Of a DNA stretch of 64,000 nt, positions 51,169-60,920 are shown piece by piece. How positions within the stretch are numbered: the stretch's first letter is position 1; the number at the start of each line of letters is the position of its first letter. Source of the DNA: Natronocalculus amylovorans (GTDB lineage Archaea; Halobacteriota; Halobacteria; Halobacteriales; Haloferacaceae); the NCBI RefSeq assembly GCF_023638035.1, contig NZ_JAKRVX010000007.1:79415-143414 (forward strand), written 5' to 3'. A program made the translations under genes and the position numbers. Below the pieces are notes generated by a model. The model searched no databases. It was not told the origin of the DNA and worked only from the letters and a program-made list of their open reading frames with translations.

Positions 51169-52287
51169 ATGAGCGAACAGATAACGAAATCGGATCCGTA
51201 TACCATTCGTCTGTGTGAGCCCGCAGACATGGATGATTTTCTCTCGTTATATGAAACGGTATTTGGAGACGATGGCTCATCGGAGTGGTTTCAGTGGAAA
51301 TACATCGACAATCCGTATGTCTCTCATATTCCGATGTTCGTCGCAGAGCACGATGGGAAAATAGTCGGGACACGACCATACCTTGCGTTTGAAATGTATG
51401 TCGATGGGAAACGGCTGCTTAGCATTCAAACGGGAGATACAATGGTCCATCCAGATCATCGACGAAAGGGATTATTTACCCGAATGACAGAACGATCGTT
51501 CGACTATTACGGTGGGTTTGACGATCCAGTGCTCAAATTCAGTGTCCCAAATGCACTCTCTCGACCGGGGTATCTCAAACTCGGCTGTAAGGAGGTTGGG
51601 CCGCTTACGACCTACTATCGGGTGCAATCACCACAATCGATGGCAGGCTCCGGAGCAACTGGACTGGTTGCGAAAGCGGCAACGCCGATCGCACGGCGAT
51701 ACTACGATTATAAACTAGATTCAACACGAGGAAAAGCGGACAACTCGATTACAGTAACTGAGCACAATACAATACCGGTGGATGCATTCGTCCGTCTGTA
51801 TCAAAAAGGGTCACCAGCAGAGATCCACGCAGTACGTGATCACCGTTTCTACCGATGGCGATATGGAAATCCGCAGTGGGAATACACTGCATACACGGCA
51901 ACCGAATCGGGTGAAACAATCGCAGGAATCGTTATTGGAAGACAGGAGCGCCCAGATGGAGCCGTGGTTCAACTCACTGAGGTCGTACCACATCGAGGCG
52001 GCGATCGACGGACAGCTGGATTATCAACGCTCTTGGGGCACATTCTTGATGTACATCGGGACGCTGCACTCGTCTCTGTGTGTGGCTCTTCGATCCCTAA
52101 CAGTGTGTTGTCCGCGTATGGATTTCTGTCTGATCAGTCGCTCCCGCTCTCTATTGTTGCAACGCCAACCGTGTTGATTACGCGATTACTCAACGGTGAG
52201 GAAAGCCCGCCGTGGACAGTTGGAACAGCGGATTTACGTAAGATGGATGGTTGGAGCCTCTCATTTAGCGAACAGAATACAAGCTAG
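51169..52287 (+). CDS. GNAT-family N-acetyltransferase (two-domain type)
   Basis: A 372-residue protein. The first half has the GNAT acetyl-CoA pattern: FLSLYETVFGDDGSSEWFQWKY, then VHPDHRRKGLFTRMTERS (the acetyl-CoA loop) and a Cys-x-Glu. The C-terminal part shows a second, degenerate GNAT fold (ETIAGIVIGRQ and SALVSV-like strands, followed by AYGFLSDQSLPL). It may acetylate a sugar amine or a surface lipid. It starts 22 bases beyond an ATAACAAAGC copy, the closest such spacing in the locus. Confidence 0.88.
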   Translation: MSEQITKSDPYTIRLCEPADMDDFLSLYETVFGDDGSSEWFQWKYIDNPYVSHIPMFVAEHDGKIVGTRPYLAFEMYVDGKRLLSIQTGDTMVHPDHRRKGLFTRMTERSFDYYGGFDDPVLKFSVPNALSRPGYLKLGCKEVGPLTTYYRVQSPQSMAGSGATGLVAKAATPIARRYYDYKLDSTRGKADNSITVTEHNTIPVDAFVRLYQKGSPAEIHAVRDHRFYRWRYGNPQWEYTAYTATESGETIAGIVIGRQERPDGAVVQLTEVVPHRGGDRRTAGLSTLLGHILDVHRDAALVSVCGSSIPNSVLSAYGFLSDQSLPLSIVATPTVLITRLLNGEESPPWTVGTADLRKMDGWSLSFSEQNTS

Positions 52288-52304
52288 AATACCGGTCGGC
52301 TAGA

Positions 52305-53258
52305 TTAGCGGCGATCGACTTGTGTTGGCGGCTGTGGGTTGTTTTGAGTATGGTATTCTGCTGCGACCTGTCCCATCGTTTTGACGGTAAGTTCGTGTTT
52401 TGATCGCGCAGTCGATATGAGGTCAAAGATGGCATCCATTCGGTCAACATCTCGCTGGTCACGGATATTATTCGGGTGAAGCCAAATATGAAAGACACCC
52501 TCCTCCCCCTCAATGAGGTTCTTAATCCCACGATCAACCTGTGTCACAATTGGGTCGTTCCAAATAGCGTTAGCAACGTCTCGAGGACGATTATCGATGG
52601 TAAATAGAAACAACGATGCTGGGATATTGACAAGCCCATATTCATCGATCGTTGGGGTTACAACCGGTGGTGCAGATATCGTACTATGTACAATTTTTTC
52701 CGCAATCCTACCCGCTCGTGATAGCCCATATGATCGCGGTTGTGTCCCTCGGTAACAGCTGAATCCCCACTCTGCAAGGATATCACGGTGTCCAATATTG
52801 TTACGAGGAAAGACAAAGGACTCAAACGGCGTCTCATACGATTGAGCTGCTCGAATTGACTCGATGACTTCAGCTCTTGCAACATCTTGGGTTGTGTAGT
52901 CAGCACCGAACTCCACATGCGAGAACGTATGACAACCAATTTCATGTTCAACTGGTGAGGCAACGATATCGTCGATTAAGTCGCGGCCAAATCGGAGATC
53001 TGGCCGTGTGATCCACGATGAATGCTCTCTTTCGAACCACTCCGAACCAAGTGGATGTTGAGAGTGAAAGCCATCACAGTCACTCAAGAATAGATGACCG
53101 ACAATGGCCCATGTTGCGGGAAGGTTATATGTGTCTAAGAGGTCGATGAGTGTGAGCCAGCCGCTTCGGCCGTTTTCAAGCCGGTCGGCAGGAGGATCCG
53201 CAAGATCATGGAATCCCCAACCAAGCTCAGCGTCGATCGAAATCACGAGCGTCCGCAT
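52305..53258 (-). CDS. Polysaccharide deacetylase-like (NodB fold) protein A
   Basis: A 317-residue NodB-fold protein. The motif TLVISIDAELGWGFHD begins with an Asp-Ala-Glu block similar to the first deacetylase motif; later segments include HEIGCHTFSHVEFG (metal His pair) and FVFPRNNIGHRD. It should remove N-acetyl groups from a polysaccharide or amino sugar. It is convergent with the GNAT gene. The downstream strand shows a polar C-terminal tail. Confidence 0.85.
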   Translation of the reverse strand: MRTLVISIDAELGWGFHDLADPPADRLENGRSGWLTLIDLLDTYNLPATWAIVGHLFLSDCDGFHSQHPLGSEWFEREHSSWITRPDLRFGRDLIDDIVASPVEHEIGCHTFSHVEFGADYTTQDVARAEVIESIRAAQSYETPFESFVFPRNNIGHRDILAEWGFSCYRGTQPRSYGLSRAGRIAEKIVHSTISAPPVVTPTIDEYGLVNIPASLFLFTIDNRPRDVANAIWNDPIVTQVDRGIKNLIEGEEGVFHIWLHPNNIRDQRDVDRMDAIFDLISTARSKHELTVKTMGQVAAEYHTQNNPQPPTQVDRR

Positions 53259-53565
53259 GGTATGTATTGTTGTTGCTGACCCATCTAAAACAGGAGGTTC
53301 GTTCTAATTGTTCCACAGAAGTAGTTTCGAATGGACAGCGGTAAGCGCCTACTACGGATTGAATGGTGAGAGTGTATAACAACCGAATGTCACGGAAGTA
53401 ATCACATAACAAAGCAACCATAGTGAAATCTACGTCCACTGACCCTTCCGTAGGGCTGATCGCTATGAAATATGTACAACTCCCAAATCCACCCACCTCT
53501 CAATACGTAATGCGGCTATTTTCAAACGAACAAACAGTAACCGAACCCGGAACCGGGGGTGAAAG
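53259..53565. other. Gene-free promoter region before the WbpD-like gene
   Basis: These 307 bases hold an ATAACAAAGC copy at 53406-53415, a weaker copy (ATAACAACC) near 53375, and no gene I can support. The divergent NodB gene starts at 53258 and the acetyltransferase at 53566. Confidence 0.5.
53406..53415 (+). promoter_or_regulatory. ATAACAAAGC motif, copy 8
   Basis: An exact copy ending 150 bases before the acetyltransferase at 53566 and pointing toward it. Confidence 0.5.
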
Positions 53566-54147
53566 ATGCGTATGAAACCAACCATTGGAAAAAACGAGAC
53601 GATACAGGAAGACGTCACGTTTGTAGACACACCAACTGATGCCCCTGCGCCAGATATCGGCGACGATGCAACAATTCGATCAGGGACAATTCTTTATAAC
53701 GATGTTGAGATTGGTGACCGGTTCACAACCGGCCACAATGCGGTCATCCGAGAACAGACCCGAATTGGTGACGATGTCCTTGTCGGGACAAACACGATAA
53801 TTGACGGGGCGACAACCATCGGTTCTCAAGTGAGCCTGCAAACAGGGGTGTATATTCCAACCCACACAACGATCGAAGATTCGGTGTTTATTGGCCCACG
53901 AGCGGTCCTTACCAACGACCCGTATCCGGTCCGAAAGGATGTCGAGCTGGTTGGGCCGACGATACAATCACATGCGTCGATCGGTGCAAATGCAACACTC
54001 CTCCCTGATGTAACGATCGGTGAGGGTGCATTTGTCGCTGCAGGAGCCGTAGTACTGGATGATGTGCCCGCAAACAAACTAGCGGTTGGCTGTCCAGCGG
54101 AGATACGTGAGCTTCCAGAATTGCTTACCGGAGAGAATCAGCTATGA
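53566..54147 (+). CDS. Hexapeptide-repeat N-acetyltransferase (WbpD-like)
   Basis: A 193-residue left-handed beta-helix transferase. Hexapeptide repeats run from about residue 38 to 175 (for example IGDRFTTGHNAVIREQTRIGDDVLVGTNT, then TLLPDVTIGEGAFVAAGAVVL). The length (193) matches the roughly 190 residues of WbpD. It would acetylate the 3-amino group of the UDP-sugar from the aminotransferase at 40054. The gene overlaps the next by four bases (54144-54147). Confidence 0.9.
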   Translation: MRMKPTIGKNETIQEDVTFVDTPTDAPAPDIGDDATIRSGTILYNDVEIGDRFTTGHNAVIREQTRIGDDVLVGTNTIIDGATTIGSQVSLQTGVYIPTHTTIEDSVFIGPRAVLTNDPYPVRKDVELVGPTIQSHASIGANATLLPDVTIGEGAFVAAGAVVLDDVPANKLAVGCPAEIRELPELLTGENQL

Positions 54148-55556
54148 GCAACAATCCACGAACACCGCTCGAAGCGGTGGATGACCCACAGGCAGTGTCA
54201 GATGCGTTCACATCGGGTGCATTCAAAACTGCAGTGTATGGTCTTGGTAAAATGGGACTACCGCTTGCGAGCGTCTTTGCCGATGTCACTGGCGCAGTTA
54301 TTGGCGCAGATATCGACGGGACTGTCGTTGAGACGGTCAATAATGGGCAGTCACACGTGACAGGAGAGCCAGGGCTGGATCCGCTGGTTGCAAAAACAGT
54401 AAACAACGGATCACTGAACGCAACAACTGATCTTGGCGCTGCAGCCGAAACAGCACAGATTCATGTTGTAATCGTTCCAACCCTCATTACAGATGACGGA
54501 ACACCCGATCTGTCGATCGTTGATAGCGTTACAGAGACGATCGGCCACGGATTGAGTGACGGTGATCTGGTAATCATTGAGTCAACAGTCCCACCTCGAA
54601 CGTGCACAGAGCGTGTATTGCCGACCATCGCCAATGCAAGTGGTCTCGATGAATCCGCATTCGGCATTGCATTCTGTCCGGAGCGAACCAAAAGCGGCCG
54701 TGCAATCAAAGACATTCGCCGGTCGTGGCCAAAGATCGTCGGTGGCGTCTCCGAAGAAGCAGGAGTTGCTGCGGAAACACTGTATCAGTCGATTACAGAA
54801 AATGAGGTTATCCGTGTCTCGGATGCGACCACTGCTGAATCGGTGAAGGTTTTTGAGGGGGTGCACCGAGATGTGAACATTGCACTCGCAAACGAACTCG
54901 CAACGTACACAGAGGCGCTCGGCATTAACGTCCGAGAAGCGATCGCCGCAGCAAACACACAAGACGAGTGTGACATTCTTCGTCCAGGTCCCGGCGTCGG
55001 CGGACACTGTATTCCGTACTACCCATACTTTTTGTTCCAACAGTTCGATGCTGAAAGTCCGCTGCTCCGAACGGCACGGAGCGTAAACGACGATATGCCG
55101 GCACATGTTGTTGGCTTGCTGGCCGATCGGCTCGCAGACAGAGAGATTGCGATTTCAGATGCCAACATTCTGCTGTTAGGACTTACCTACCGCCCCGGCG
55201 TCGCCGAAATTCGAGCCAGCCCGTCGATCAGTATTAGTGAGACATTGACCACGCTCGGGTCGGATGTCTCGATCGTTGATCCGCTGCTTGAGACGTACGA
55301 CGCATTCTCTGGAACACCGATCGAGATGGACGAGTTGTATGATCGGTCCTACGATGGTATTGTGATCGCAACACCACACGAGGAGTTTGCAGCGATCGAC
55401 TGGAATCGGTTCGACTCAGCAGTCGTTGTTGATACCCATGGAACAGCGGACACGGTGGTGTCGAAACACGCATACGAGCCGCTTGCAGGTGTCGCAGTCT
55501 CAGCCGAAACATTGCGTGAACGATCGTCGATACGGGAGGTGGTCGATGCCCCCTGA
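54144..55556 (+). CDS. UDP-sugar 6-dehydrogenase (WbpA / WecC-like)
   Basis: A 470-residue NAD-dependent dehydrogenase. The Rossmann start is VYGLGKMGLPLASVFADV; the catalytic Cys is C289 in GPGVGGHCIPYYP, and the active-site Lys is K235 in ESVKVFEGVHRDVNI. It oxidises C6 of UDP-GlcNAc or UDP-ManNAc to a uronate, the first committed step toward diacetamido-uronic acids. It is coupled to WbpD and overlaps the NodB gene at its 3-prime end by 11 bases (55546-55556). The related gene at 42184 lacks these residues. Confidence 0.93.
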   Translation: MSNNPRTPLEAVDDPQAVSDAFTSGAFKTAVYGLGKMGLPLASVFADVTGAVIGADIDGTVVETVNNGQSHVTGEPGLDPLVAKTVNNGSLNATTDLGAAAETAQIHVVIVPTLITDDGTPDLSIVDSVTETIGHGLSDGDLVIIESTVPPRTCTERVLPTIANASGLDESAFGIAFCPERTKSGRAIKDIRRSWPKIVGGVSEEAGVAAETLYQSITENEVIRVSDATTAESVKVFEGVHRDVNIALANELATYTEALGINVREAIAAANTQDECDILRPGPGVGGHCIPYYPYFLFQQFDAESPLLRTARSVNDDMPAHVVGLLADRLADREIAISDANILLLGLTYRPGVAEIRASPSISISETLTTLGSDVSIVDPLLETYDAFSGTPIEMDELYDRSYDGIVIATPHEEFAAIDWNRFDSAVVVDTHGTADTVVSKHAYEPLAGVAVSAETLRERSSIREVVDAP

Positions 55557-56337
55557 TTTCACCGATCGATCGTATGCAGCCCTGCTTGATGCAGGCAATG
55601 CTGCAGGGTACGAGTTCATCACAGTGAAAGAGTACCTTGACGACTCGCCGCTCCCGGATCGATTTATTATTATCCGACATGATGTCGATCGGAAGCCGGA
55701 AAATTCGCTTCGGTTTGCACGGATTGAAGCGCTCAAAGATGTGCGGACGACGTATTACGTGCGAATGATCAAGAAAACGTTCCGTCCACAGCTACTCCGC
55801 GAATTGGAAGCACTCGGTCATGAAGTGGGGTACCATTATGAGGATCTTGATCGAGCAGACGGAAACGTTGTAAAAGCCCATGAACACTTCAAGAACAACC
55901 TTCGTCGGATGCGGCGAGTCTGTGATGTGCAGACGATCTGTATGCATGGAAACCCACTTACAGCACATGATAACCGAGAGATGTGGGAACACGAATCATA
56001 TGAAACATATGGCCTTCTTGGAGAAGCATATCTTTCTATGGATTTCGAGGATGTGACCTACTTCTCCGATACCGGTCGGACATGGCGTGATGGTGCACTC
56101 AAAGTGAAAGATCACACGCTCGGAGAGGGCGACAAAAATGTACAAGTTGGAACGACATGGGAGCTGATTGATCTCATTACCGACGGGTCGATCGACCGGC
56201 TCTGTCTGTTGGTCCACCCAAATCGATGGGCTGGATCAACCGCAGAGCGGGTTGCAGAACAAGGGAAAGATACGGCGACAAATATTGTAAAGTACGGGCT
56301 TCAAGCCCCGAAAATCGTGCGAAATGCGGTTCGGTGA
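55546..56337 (+). CDS. NodB-fold deacetylase-like protein B
   Basis: A 263-residue protein. The first motif is IIIRHDVDRKPENS (His-Asp-Val-Asp), the second GHEVGYHYED with a His pair, then MHGNPLTAHDN. It starts within the end of the dehydrogenase. The final segment LCLLVHPNRWAG matches the Leu-x-His-Pro pattern of NodB-like archaeal proteins. It is a member of the sugar-modifying set, presumably removing an N-acyl group. Confidence 0.87.
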   Translation: MPPDFTDRSYAALLDAGNAAGYEFITVKEYLDDSPLPDRFIIIRHDVDRKPENSLRFARIEALKDVRTTYYVRMIKKTFRPQLLRELEALGHEVGYHYEDLDRADGNVVKAHEHFKNNLRRMRRVCDVQTICMHGNPLTAHDNREMWEHESYETYGLLGEAYLSMDFEDVTYFSDTGRTWRDGALKVKDHTLGEGDKNVQVGTTWELIDLITDGSIDRLCLLVHPNRWAGSTAERVAEQGKDTATNIVKYGLQAPKIVRNAVR

Positions 56338-57957
56338 ATGGCAGATGCAAACGACCAACAACAAACAGATACAACAATGAAAGCACTTACACTTGGACTC
56401 GATGGCGCGAACTGGCAGATGTTAGAAGACTGGCTCGAGAACGGAGAGCTTCCGAATCTCAAAGCACTTGTCGACGATGGTATCGGTGGGATTTCTGAAA
56501 GCCACCTTCCACCGCTAACAGTGCCGAACTGGAAATGTTACTCAACTGGAAAAAATCCAGGGAAACTCGATGTGTTCCGATTCGATCGAATCGATACCCG
56601 AAATCGAAAACACGTTTTTCATGACGCAACCGATTTCAAAAGCGCAGAGCTGTGGGACTACCTCAACGAAACCGGAATGACTGCCGGTGTACTCAATAAA
56701 CCATCAACATATCCACCACGTGAGATTGATGGATTTATTGTTGCAGGCGGTCCTGACGCGTCGGAGACGACGTATCGATCGCTGGATGATGGCTTCGCAA
56801 ATCCACCAGAGATTGAAACGTTGCTCCATGACAAACTCAACTATCGAGTACATCCGTCACCGATGATCTCACCAAGCGAGCAGGGTGAACCGGAGATTCA
56901 GGCCATTTTGGATCTCATAGAGCTGCGATTCGACGCTGCAGAACTGCTTTTAGATGAGTACGATCCGGACTTCCTCCATATGACCGTCTTTTACAATATG
57001 GCGCTTCAGCACTACTTTTGGACGGAAGAGCCGGTATATCGTGCGTGGAAGCTGATCGACGAACGGATCGGTGCTCTTCGCGATCGGATTGATGCCGAAG
57101 ATGGACATATGCTCATTATGTCCGATCATGGGACCTGTTTTGTTGAGACAATCTTCTATGTGAATGTCTGGCTCGAAGAAAACGGCTATCTTGAGACAGA
57201 TGGCAACATTGACAGCGTCTTCCGAAAAGCTGGCGTCACAAAAGAGCGTGCGCTCTCGGTTGCGAAGAAACTACATATGGCCGACACGCTTGGGAAGGTT
57301 GTCCCAGAGCGTGTACAGCGGATGATCCCATGGGAAGAAGGGATCAAGCGCGATCGCGTGTTGAATGCGATCGACTGGGATGAAACGACAGCGGTTGCGA
57401 GCAACCAAGGACCGATCTATCTCACGGTTGAGCGAGACGATCCGGAATATGAATCACTCCGAGAATCCCTGCGAACCGCGCTGCTTGCGATTAAGCATCC
57501 ACAAACAGGCGATCCGATCGTGACAGACGTGTATCGGGGCGAAGAGTACTACGAGGGGCAATATGCGGAGAACGCACCAGATCTCATCATTGAACAGGCG
57601 GCAAACGTCCATACAAGTGATGCGATCGGCCCGGACAGCTGGTTTGCAACGGAAGGCGCGTGGAAAGGTGGAAACATGCCGGAGGGGATCTGCCTGTGGT
57701 ATGGCCCATCAGTTCGAGATGAGGGAATCTCGCTAGAGGCTCGAATTCACGACCTCGCACCAACGATGCTGCATCTGCTTGGGTCCGAGGTGCCAACAGA
57801 TATGGATGGAACGGTGTTAGATATATTCGAATCAGGGAGTGAGCCGGATGAACGAGCAGTTTCATACTGTGATCCACTGATGAAAACAGAGGAGAGTTCC
57901 GTAGATAGTCATGAGGAGGTGCAAGCCCGGCTAGCCGATCTCGGCTATCTGGAGTGA
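56338..57957 (+). CDS. Alkaline-phosphatase-superfamily hydrolase B
   Basis: A 539-residue relative of the protein at 49378-50988. It has ALTLGLDGANWQMLEDWLENGEL, the nucleophile region PPLTVPNWKCYSTGKNPGKLDVFRF, the metal ligand region LLIMSDHGTC and the closing ARIHDLAPTMLHLLG. Compared with the paralog, the nucleophile is also a Thr (PLTVPNW). Its ATG at 56338 abuts the preceding stop (56335-56337); an internal ATG at 56377 would remove a short polar head. It likely cleaves phosphodiester-linked glycan or lipid substrates. Confidence 0.88.
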   Translation: MADANDQQQTDTTMKALTLGLDGANWQMLEDWLENGELPNLKALVDDGIGGISESHLPPLTVPNWKCYSTGKNPGKLDVFRFDRIDTRNRKHVFHDATDFKSAELWDYLNETGMTAGVLNKPSTYPPREIDGFIVAGGPDASETTYRSLDDGFANPPEIETLLHDKLNYRVHPSPMISPSEQGEPEIQAILDLIELRFDAAELLLDEYDPDFLHMTVFYNMALQHYFWTEEPVYRAWKLIDERIGALRDRIDAEDGHMLIMSDHGTCFVETIFYVNVWLEENGYLETDGNIDSVFRKAGVTKERALSVAKKLHMADTLGKVVPERVQRMIPWEEGIKRDRVLNAIDWDETTAVASNQGPIYLTVERDDPEYESLRESLRTALLAIKHPQTGDPIVTDVYRGEEYYEGQYAENAPDLIIEQAANVHTSDAIGPDSWFATEGAWKGGNMPEGICLWYGPSVRDEGISLEARIHDLAPTMLHLLGSEVPTDMDGTVLDIFESGSEPDERAVSYCDPLMKTEESSVDSHEEVQARLADLGYLE

Positions 57958-57962
57958 GACAG

Positions 57963-59003
57963 ATGCGAATTCAGTTTGACGTGACTCACCCCGCGCACGT
58001 CCATCTGTTTCGACACGCGATCTACGCCCTCTGTAGAGACGGCCACACAGTTGGTGTGACCACGCGAGAGAAAGAGATCACAACGCGGCTGTTGGATGCA
58101 TACAACATTGAGCACACCGTACTATCGACGCAGGCGGAGACACCGCTTGGACTCGCAACCGAGTGGGGGTTACGAGAGATTCGGACGCTTCGATACGCTC
58201 GGAAGTTCGATCCGGACGTGATTGTCAGCCGGCTTAATCCACCTGCCGTTCATGCAGCAGCCGCAGTTGGTGCTGGAAGTATTGTGTTTCACGACCACGA
58301 GCAGGCGAACACGCTTGCTCGACTGACTGCGCCGCTAACCGATCGGTTCTGTACACCAAGCGGTTATGATGCAGACCTCGGTGAGCCACACCGGCGATAT
58401 GAAGGCTACCACGAGCTTGCATATCTCCACCCCAACTGGTTTACACCGGATCGATCGGTGCTGGAATCGCACGGCATCGACCCAGATGATCGGTTTTTTG
58501 TCCTTCGGTTTGTTTCGATGCAGGCACACCACGATATCGGACGAAATGGACTCTCACGGCGAGCAAAAAAGCAGATTGCAACGGAGCTATCCAAGCATGG
58601 AACAGTGTACGTTTCGAACGAGGATGATCTCCCGCCAGCGTTTAATGCAAAACATGTCCCAGTGCCGCCCGAGGATATCCACCATCTGCTTGCGTACTCG
58701 TCGCTTCTTGTGACAGATTCGAATACGATGGCAACGGAGGCGGCACTTCTTGGGACGCCTGTCGTCCGATCGAACTCGTTTGCTGAGAATGGATTGAGTA
58801 ACTTCGTTGAGCTCGGTTCGTACGGTCTTGTTCGATCGTTCAACGATGAGACAAATGCACTGAACGCAGCCACAGAGATTGCACAGGATCGCTCCGCAAA
58901 TGGAACGTGGACCGATCGCCGAGATGAGCTGCTTGAAACAAAAATTGATGTGACGAGCTATATGCTCGAACAGATTCAGGAGGTTGCAGAAACAAATGCT
59001 TGA
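57963..59003 (+). CDS. DUF354 glycosyltransferase-like protein
   Basis: A 346-residue DUF354 protein with a GT-B fold. It opens IQFDVTHPAHVHLFRHAIYAL, and later has GAGSIVFHDHEQANTLARL and ADAD-like segments, ending in a donor-binding stretch TDSNTMATEAALLGTPVVRSNSFAENG. Archaeal DUF354 proteins are linked to UDP-sugar chemistry. The ATG at 57963 is preferred to a GTG three codons earlier. Its 3-prime end overlaps the next NodB gene by 8 bases. Confidence 0.85.
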   Translation: MRIQFDVTHPAHVHLFRHAIYALCRDGHTVGVTTREKEITTRLLDAYNIEHTVLSTQAETPLGLATEWGLREIRTLRYARKFDPDVIVSRLNPPAVHAAAAVGAGSIVFHDHEQANTLARLTAPLTDRFCTPSGYDADLGEPHRRYEGYHELAYLHPNWFTPDRSVLESHGIDPDDRFFVLRFVSMQAHHDIGRNGLSRRAKKQIATELSKHGTVYVSNEDDLPPAFNAKHVPVPPEDIHHLLAYSSLLVTDSNTMATEAALLGTPVVRSNSFAENGLSNFVELGSYGLVRSFNDETNALNAATEIAQDRSANGTWTDRRDELLETKIDVTSYMLEQIQEVAETNA

Positions 59004-59910
59004 TTCACATAGCTTTGCGTTGTGTCTGACACACGACGTCGATCGACCATACAAAACGTACCACTCGCTCTACTACGCGCTGAAACAACGTGACCCGAAC
59101 CATCTCAAGTCACTACTGCCGACAAAGAACACCTACTGGACATTCGAAGAGATACTTGATTTAGAACAGGATCTTGGCGTTCGATCGGCCTTTTATTTCC
59201 TCAATGAACGAGGGATCAGAGAGCGCCCGCTTCGATCGTGGCTCTCGAAAGATGCATGGCGACTCTACGCTGGTCGGTACTCGCTCTCGGATCCTGCGAT
59301 CATCGACATCATGCATGAAATGGATGCTGGCGGCTGGGAAGTCGGGATTCATGGCTCATATGAGTCACACACCGATCGAGATCGCTTGCAGTTTGAAAAA
59401 GAGAGTATTGAGCGTGTGCTTGGACACGAGATTACCGGTGGCAGACAGCACTATCTGAATCTCTCCGTTCCAAAAACGTGGGAACACCACCGATCGATCG
59501 GCCTCAAATACGATGCCAGCCTTGGCTCCTCAAGCGAGTATGGGTTCAACTATGGATACGGTGTTCGACGCCCGTTTGACGATTCGTTTGTCGTGTTTCC
59601 GCTGACGCTAATGGAGCTTGCGCTCCCAGACGTGCGAAACGATCCAGATACCGCATGGGAGATCTGTGAGTCACTCCTTGCGGAGGCCGAAGCGAACAAC
59701 GCAGTTATGACAGTGTTGTGGCACCCACGCTTCTACAGCGAGTTCGATTATCCGAACTATACATGGATCTACAGACAACTCATTGAGACTGCCTTGGAGA
59801 TGGGTGCATGGGTTGGCCCGCCAGCGGAACTGTACGATTCTCTAGAACATCCATCACCGGATACCGAAAGTACAGATCCACTAACAAAGCAGCCACCACG
59901 CAACCAGTGA
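58996..59910 (+). CDS. NodB-fold deacetylase-like protein C
   Basis: A 304-residue protein with the first motif LCLTHDVDRPYKTYHSL, the second GGWEVGIHGSYESH (metal His) and a third MTVLWHPRFYSEFDYP. It overlaps the DUF354 gene by 8 bases, and the ATG at 58996 is preferred to a TTG four codons earlier. It has a polar C-terminal tail. It belongs to the same NodB group as 55546 and 62944. Confidence 0.86.
   Translation: MLDSHSFALCLTHDVDRPYKTYHSLYYALKQRDPNHLKSLLPTKNTYWTFEEILDLEQDLGVRSAFYFLNERGIRERPLRSWLSKDAWRLYAGRYSLSDPAIIDIMHEMDAGGWEVGIHGSYESHTDRDRLQFEKESIERVLGHEITGGRQHYLNLSVPKTWEHHRSIGLKYDASLGSSSEYGFNYGYGVRRPFDDSFVVFPLTLMELALPDVRNDPDTAWEICESLLAEAEANNAVMTVLWHPRFYSEFDYPNYTWIYRQLIETALEMGAWVGPPAELYDSLEHPSPDTESTDPLTKQPPRNQ
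59882..59890 (+). promoter_or_regulatory. Variant of the ATAACAAAGC motif (TAACAAAGC), inside the preceding gene
   Basis: A copy lacking the first base ends 28 bases before the FemAB-like gene at 59919. It lies within the end of the NodB gene, so coding constraint may explain it, but spacing and orientation match the others. Confidence 0.35.
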
Positions 59911-59918
59911 GCAAACAG

Positions 59919-60920
59919 ATGCGTATTGAACGGGTTTCATTAGACGAATGGGGCGAGTTGCTCCCAACAAGACGAACAGAAGTATTCCATAGTGCGGACG
60001 CTCTCGGTGTGTTAGAACGGTATTCAGACACCGAACTTCGTCCATATGTGTGTTTTAATGGCCAACAGCCGGTTGGATTCCTCCCCGCGTTTATTCGAGA
60101 GAATCGGCTTGGGTCGATTACGACATCGCCACCACCCGGGTTGAACGTTCCTCGGCTCGGGCCGATCGTGGTGACAAACAGTCCAAAACGGCGAAAGCGA
60201 GAATCAATCAGCCAGTCAGTGGCAGCGGCAATTATTGATGAGTTACAGCTCGATCGGCGAAATCGGTTAGCACGGATCGAATGTGGCGATGGCTTCTCGG
60301 ATCCACGCCCATACGTATGGAACGGATTCGATGTGGATGTCTCGTTCACGTACTACCTTGATGTCGCAGAAACAACACCGGATGCACTGTTAAAACAGGC
60401 AAGCAAAAGCCTGCGACGAGAGATCACGGATGCAAGGGATGAACCGCTAACATTCGATGTTGGTGGCATGGATGCTGCACGACAGATATACGACGCAACG
60501 GTCGAGCGGTATGCTGCGCAGGATCGATCGTATCCGATCGAGTGGGCGTATGTGCGCGATCTACTGTCTGCGCTGGGTGACAATGCCCGATCGTATGTTG
60601 TCACTGATCCCGGTGGAGCGTTTCTCACAGGGATCAATGTGCTCTACTCAAACGATACAGCGTACTTCTGGCAGGGTGGCACACGGTCGATATATGAGGG
60701 TGTTGCAGTCAACAGCGCACTCCACTGGCATATTCTCGAAGACATTGCAGCAGACGAGTCACTTGAATCAGTACACCGGTACGATCTGATGGGCGCGAAC
60801 ACAAAACGTCTCTGCCGATACAAGAGCAAATTCCCAGTCGAGTTACAGCCACACTACGTGATCGAGTCGAACAGCCCAGCGATGCGACTAGCAAAGAAAG
60901 GATACAAAGCACTCAAATGA
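59919..60920 (+). CDS. FemAB-like (BioF2/GNAT-fold) acyltransferase B
   Basis: A 333-residue paralog of 48377-49375. Shared landmarks are VFHSADALGVLERY, PPPGLNVPRLGPIVV, RYAAQDRSYPIEW, AYFWQGGTRSIYEG and YDLMGANTKRLCRYKSKFPVELQPHYV. It may transfer acyl or amino-acyl groups to amino sugars. It overlaps the GT4 gene by four bases (60917-60920). The ATG at 59919 is preferred to longer upstream starts which would be inside the NodB gene. Confidence 0.86.
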   Translation: MRIERVSLDEWGELLPTRRTEVFHSADALGVLERYSDTELRPYVCFNGQQPVGFLPAFIRENRLGSITTSPPPGLNVPRLGPIVVTNSPKRRKRESISQSVAAAIIDELQLDRRNRLARIECGDGFSDPRPYVWNGFDVDVSFTYYLDVAETTPDALLKQASKSLRREITDARDEPLTFDVGGMDAARQIYDATVERYAAQDRSYPIEWAYVRDLLSALGDNARSYVVTDPGGAFLTGINVLYSNDTAYFWQGGTRSIYEGVAVNSALHWHILEDIAADESLESVHRYDLMGANTKRLCRYKSKFPVELQPHYVIESNSPAMRLAKKGYKALK

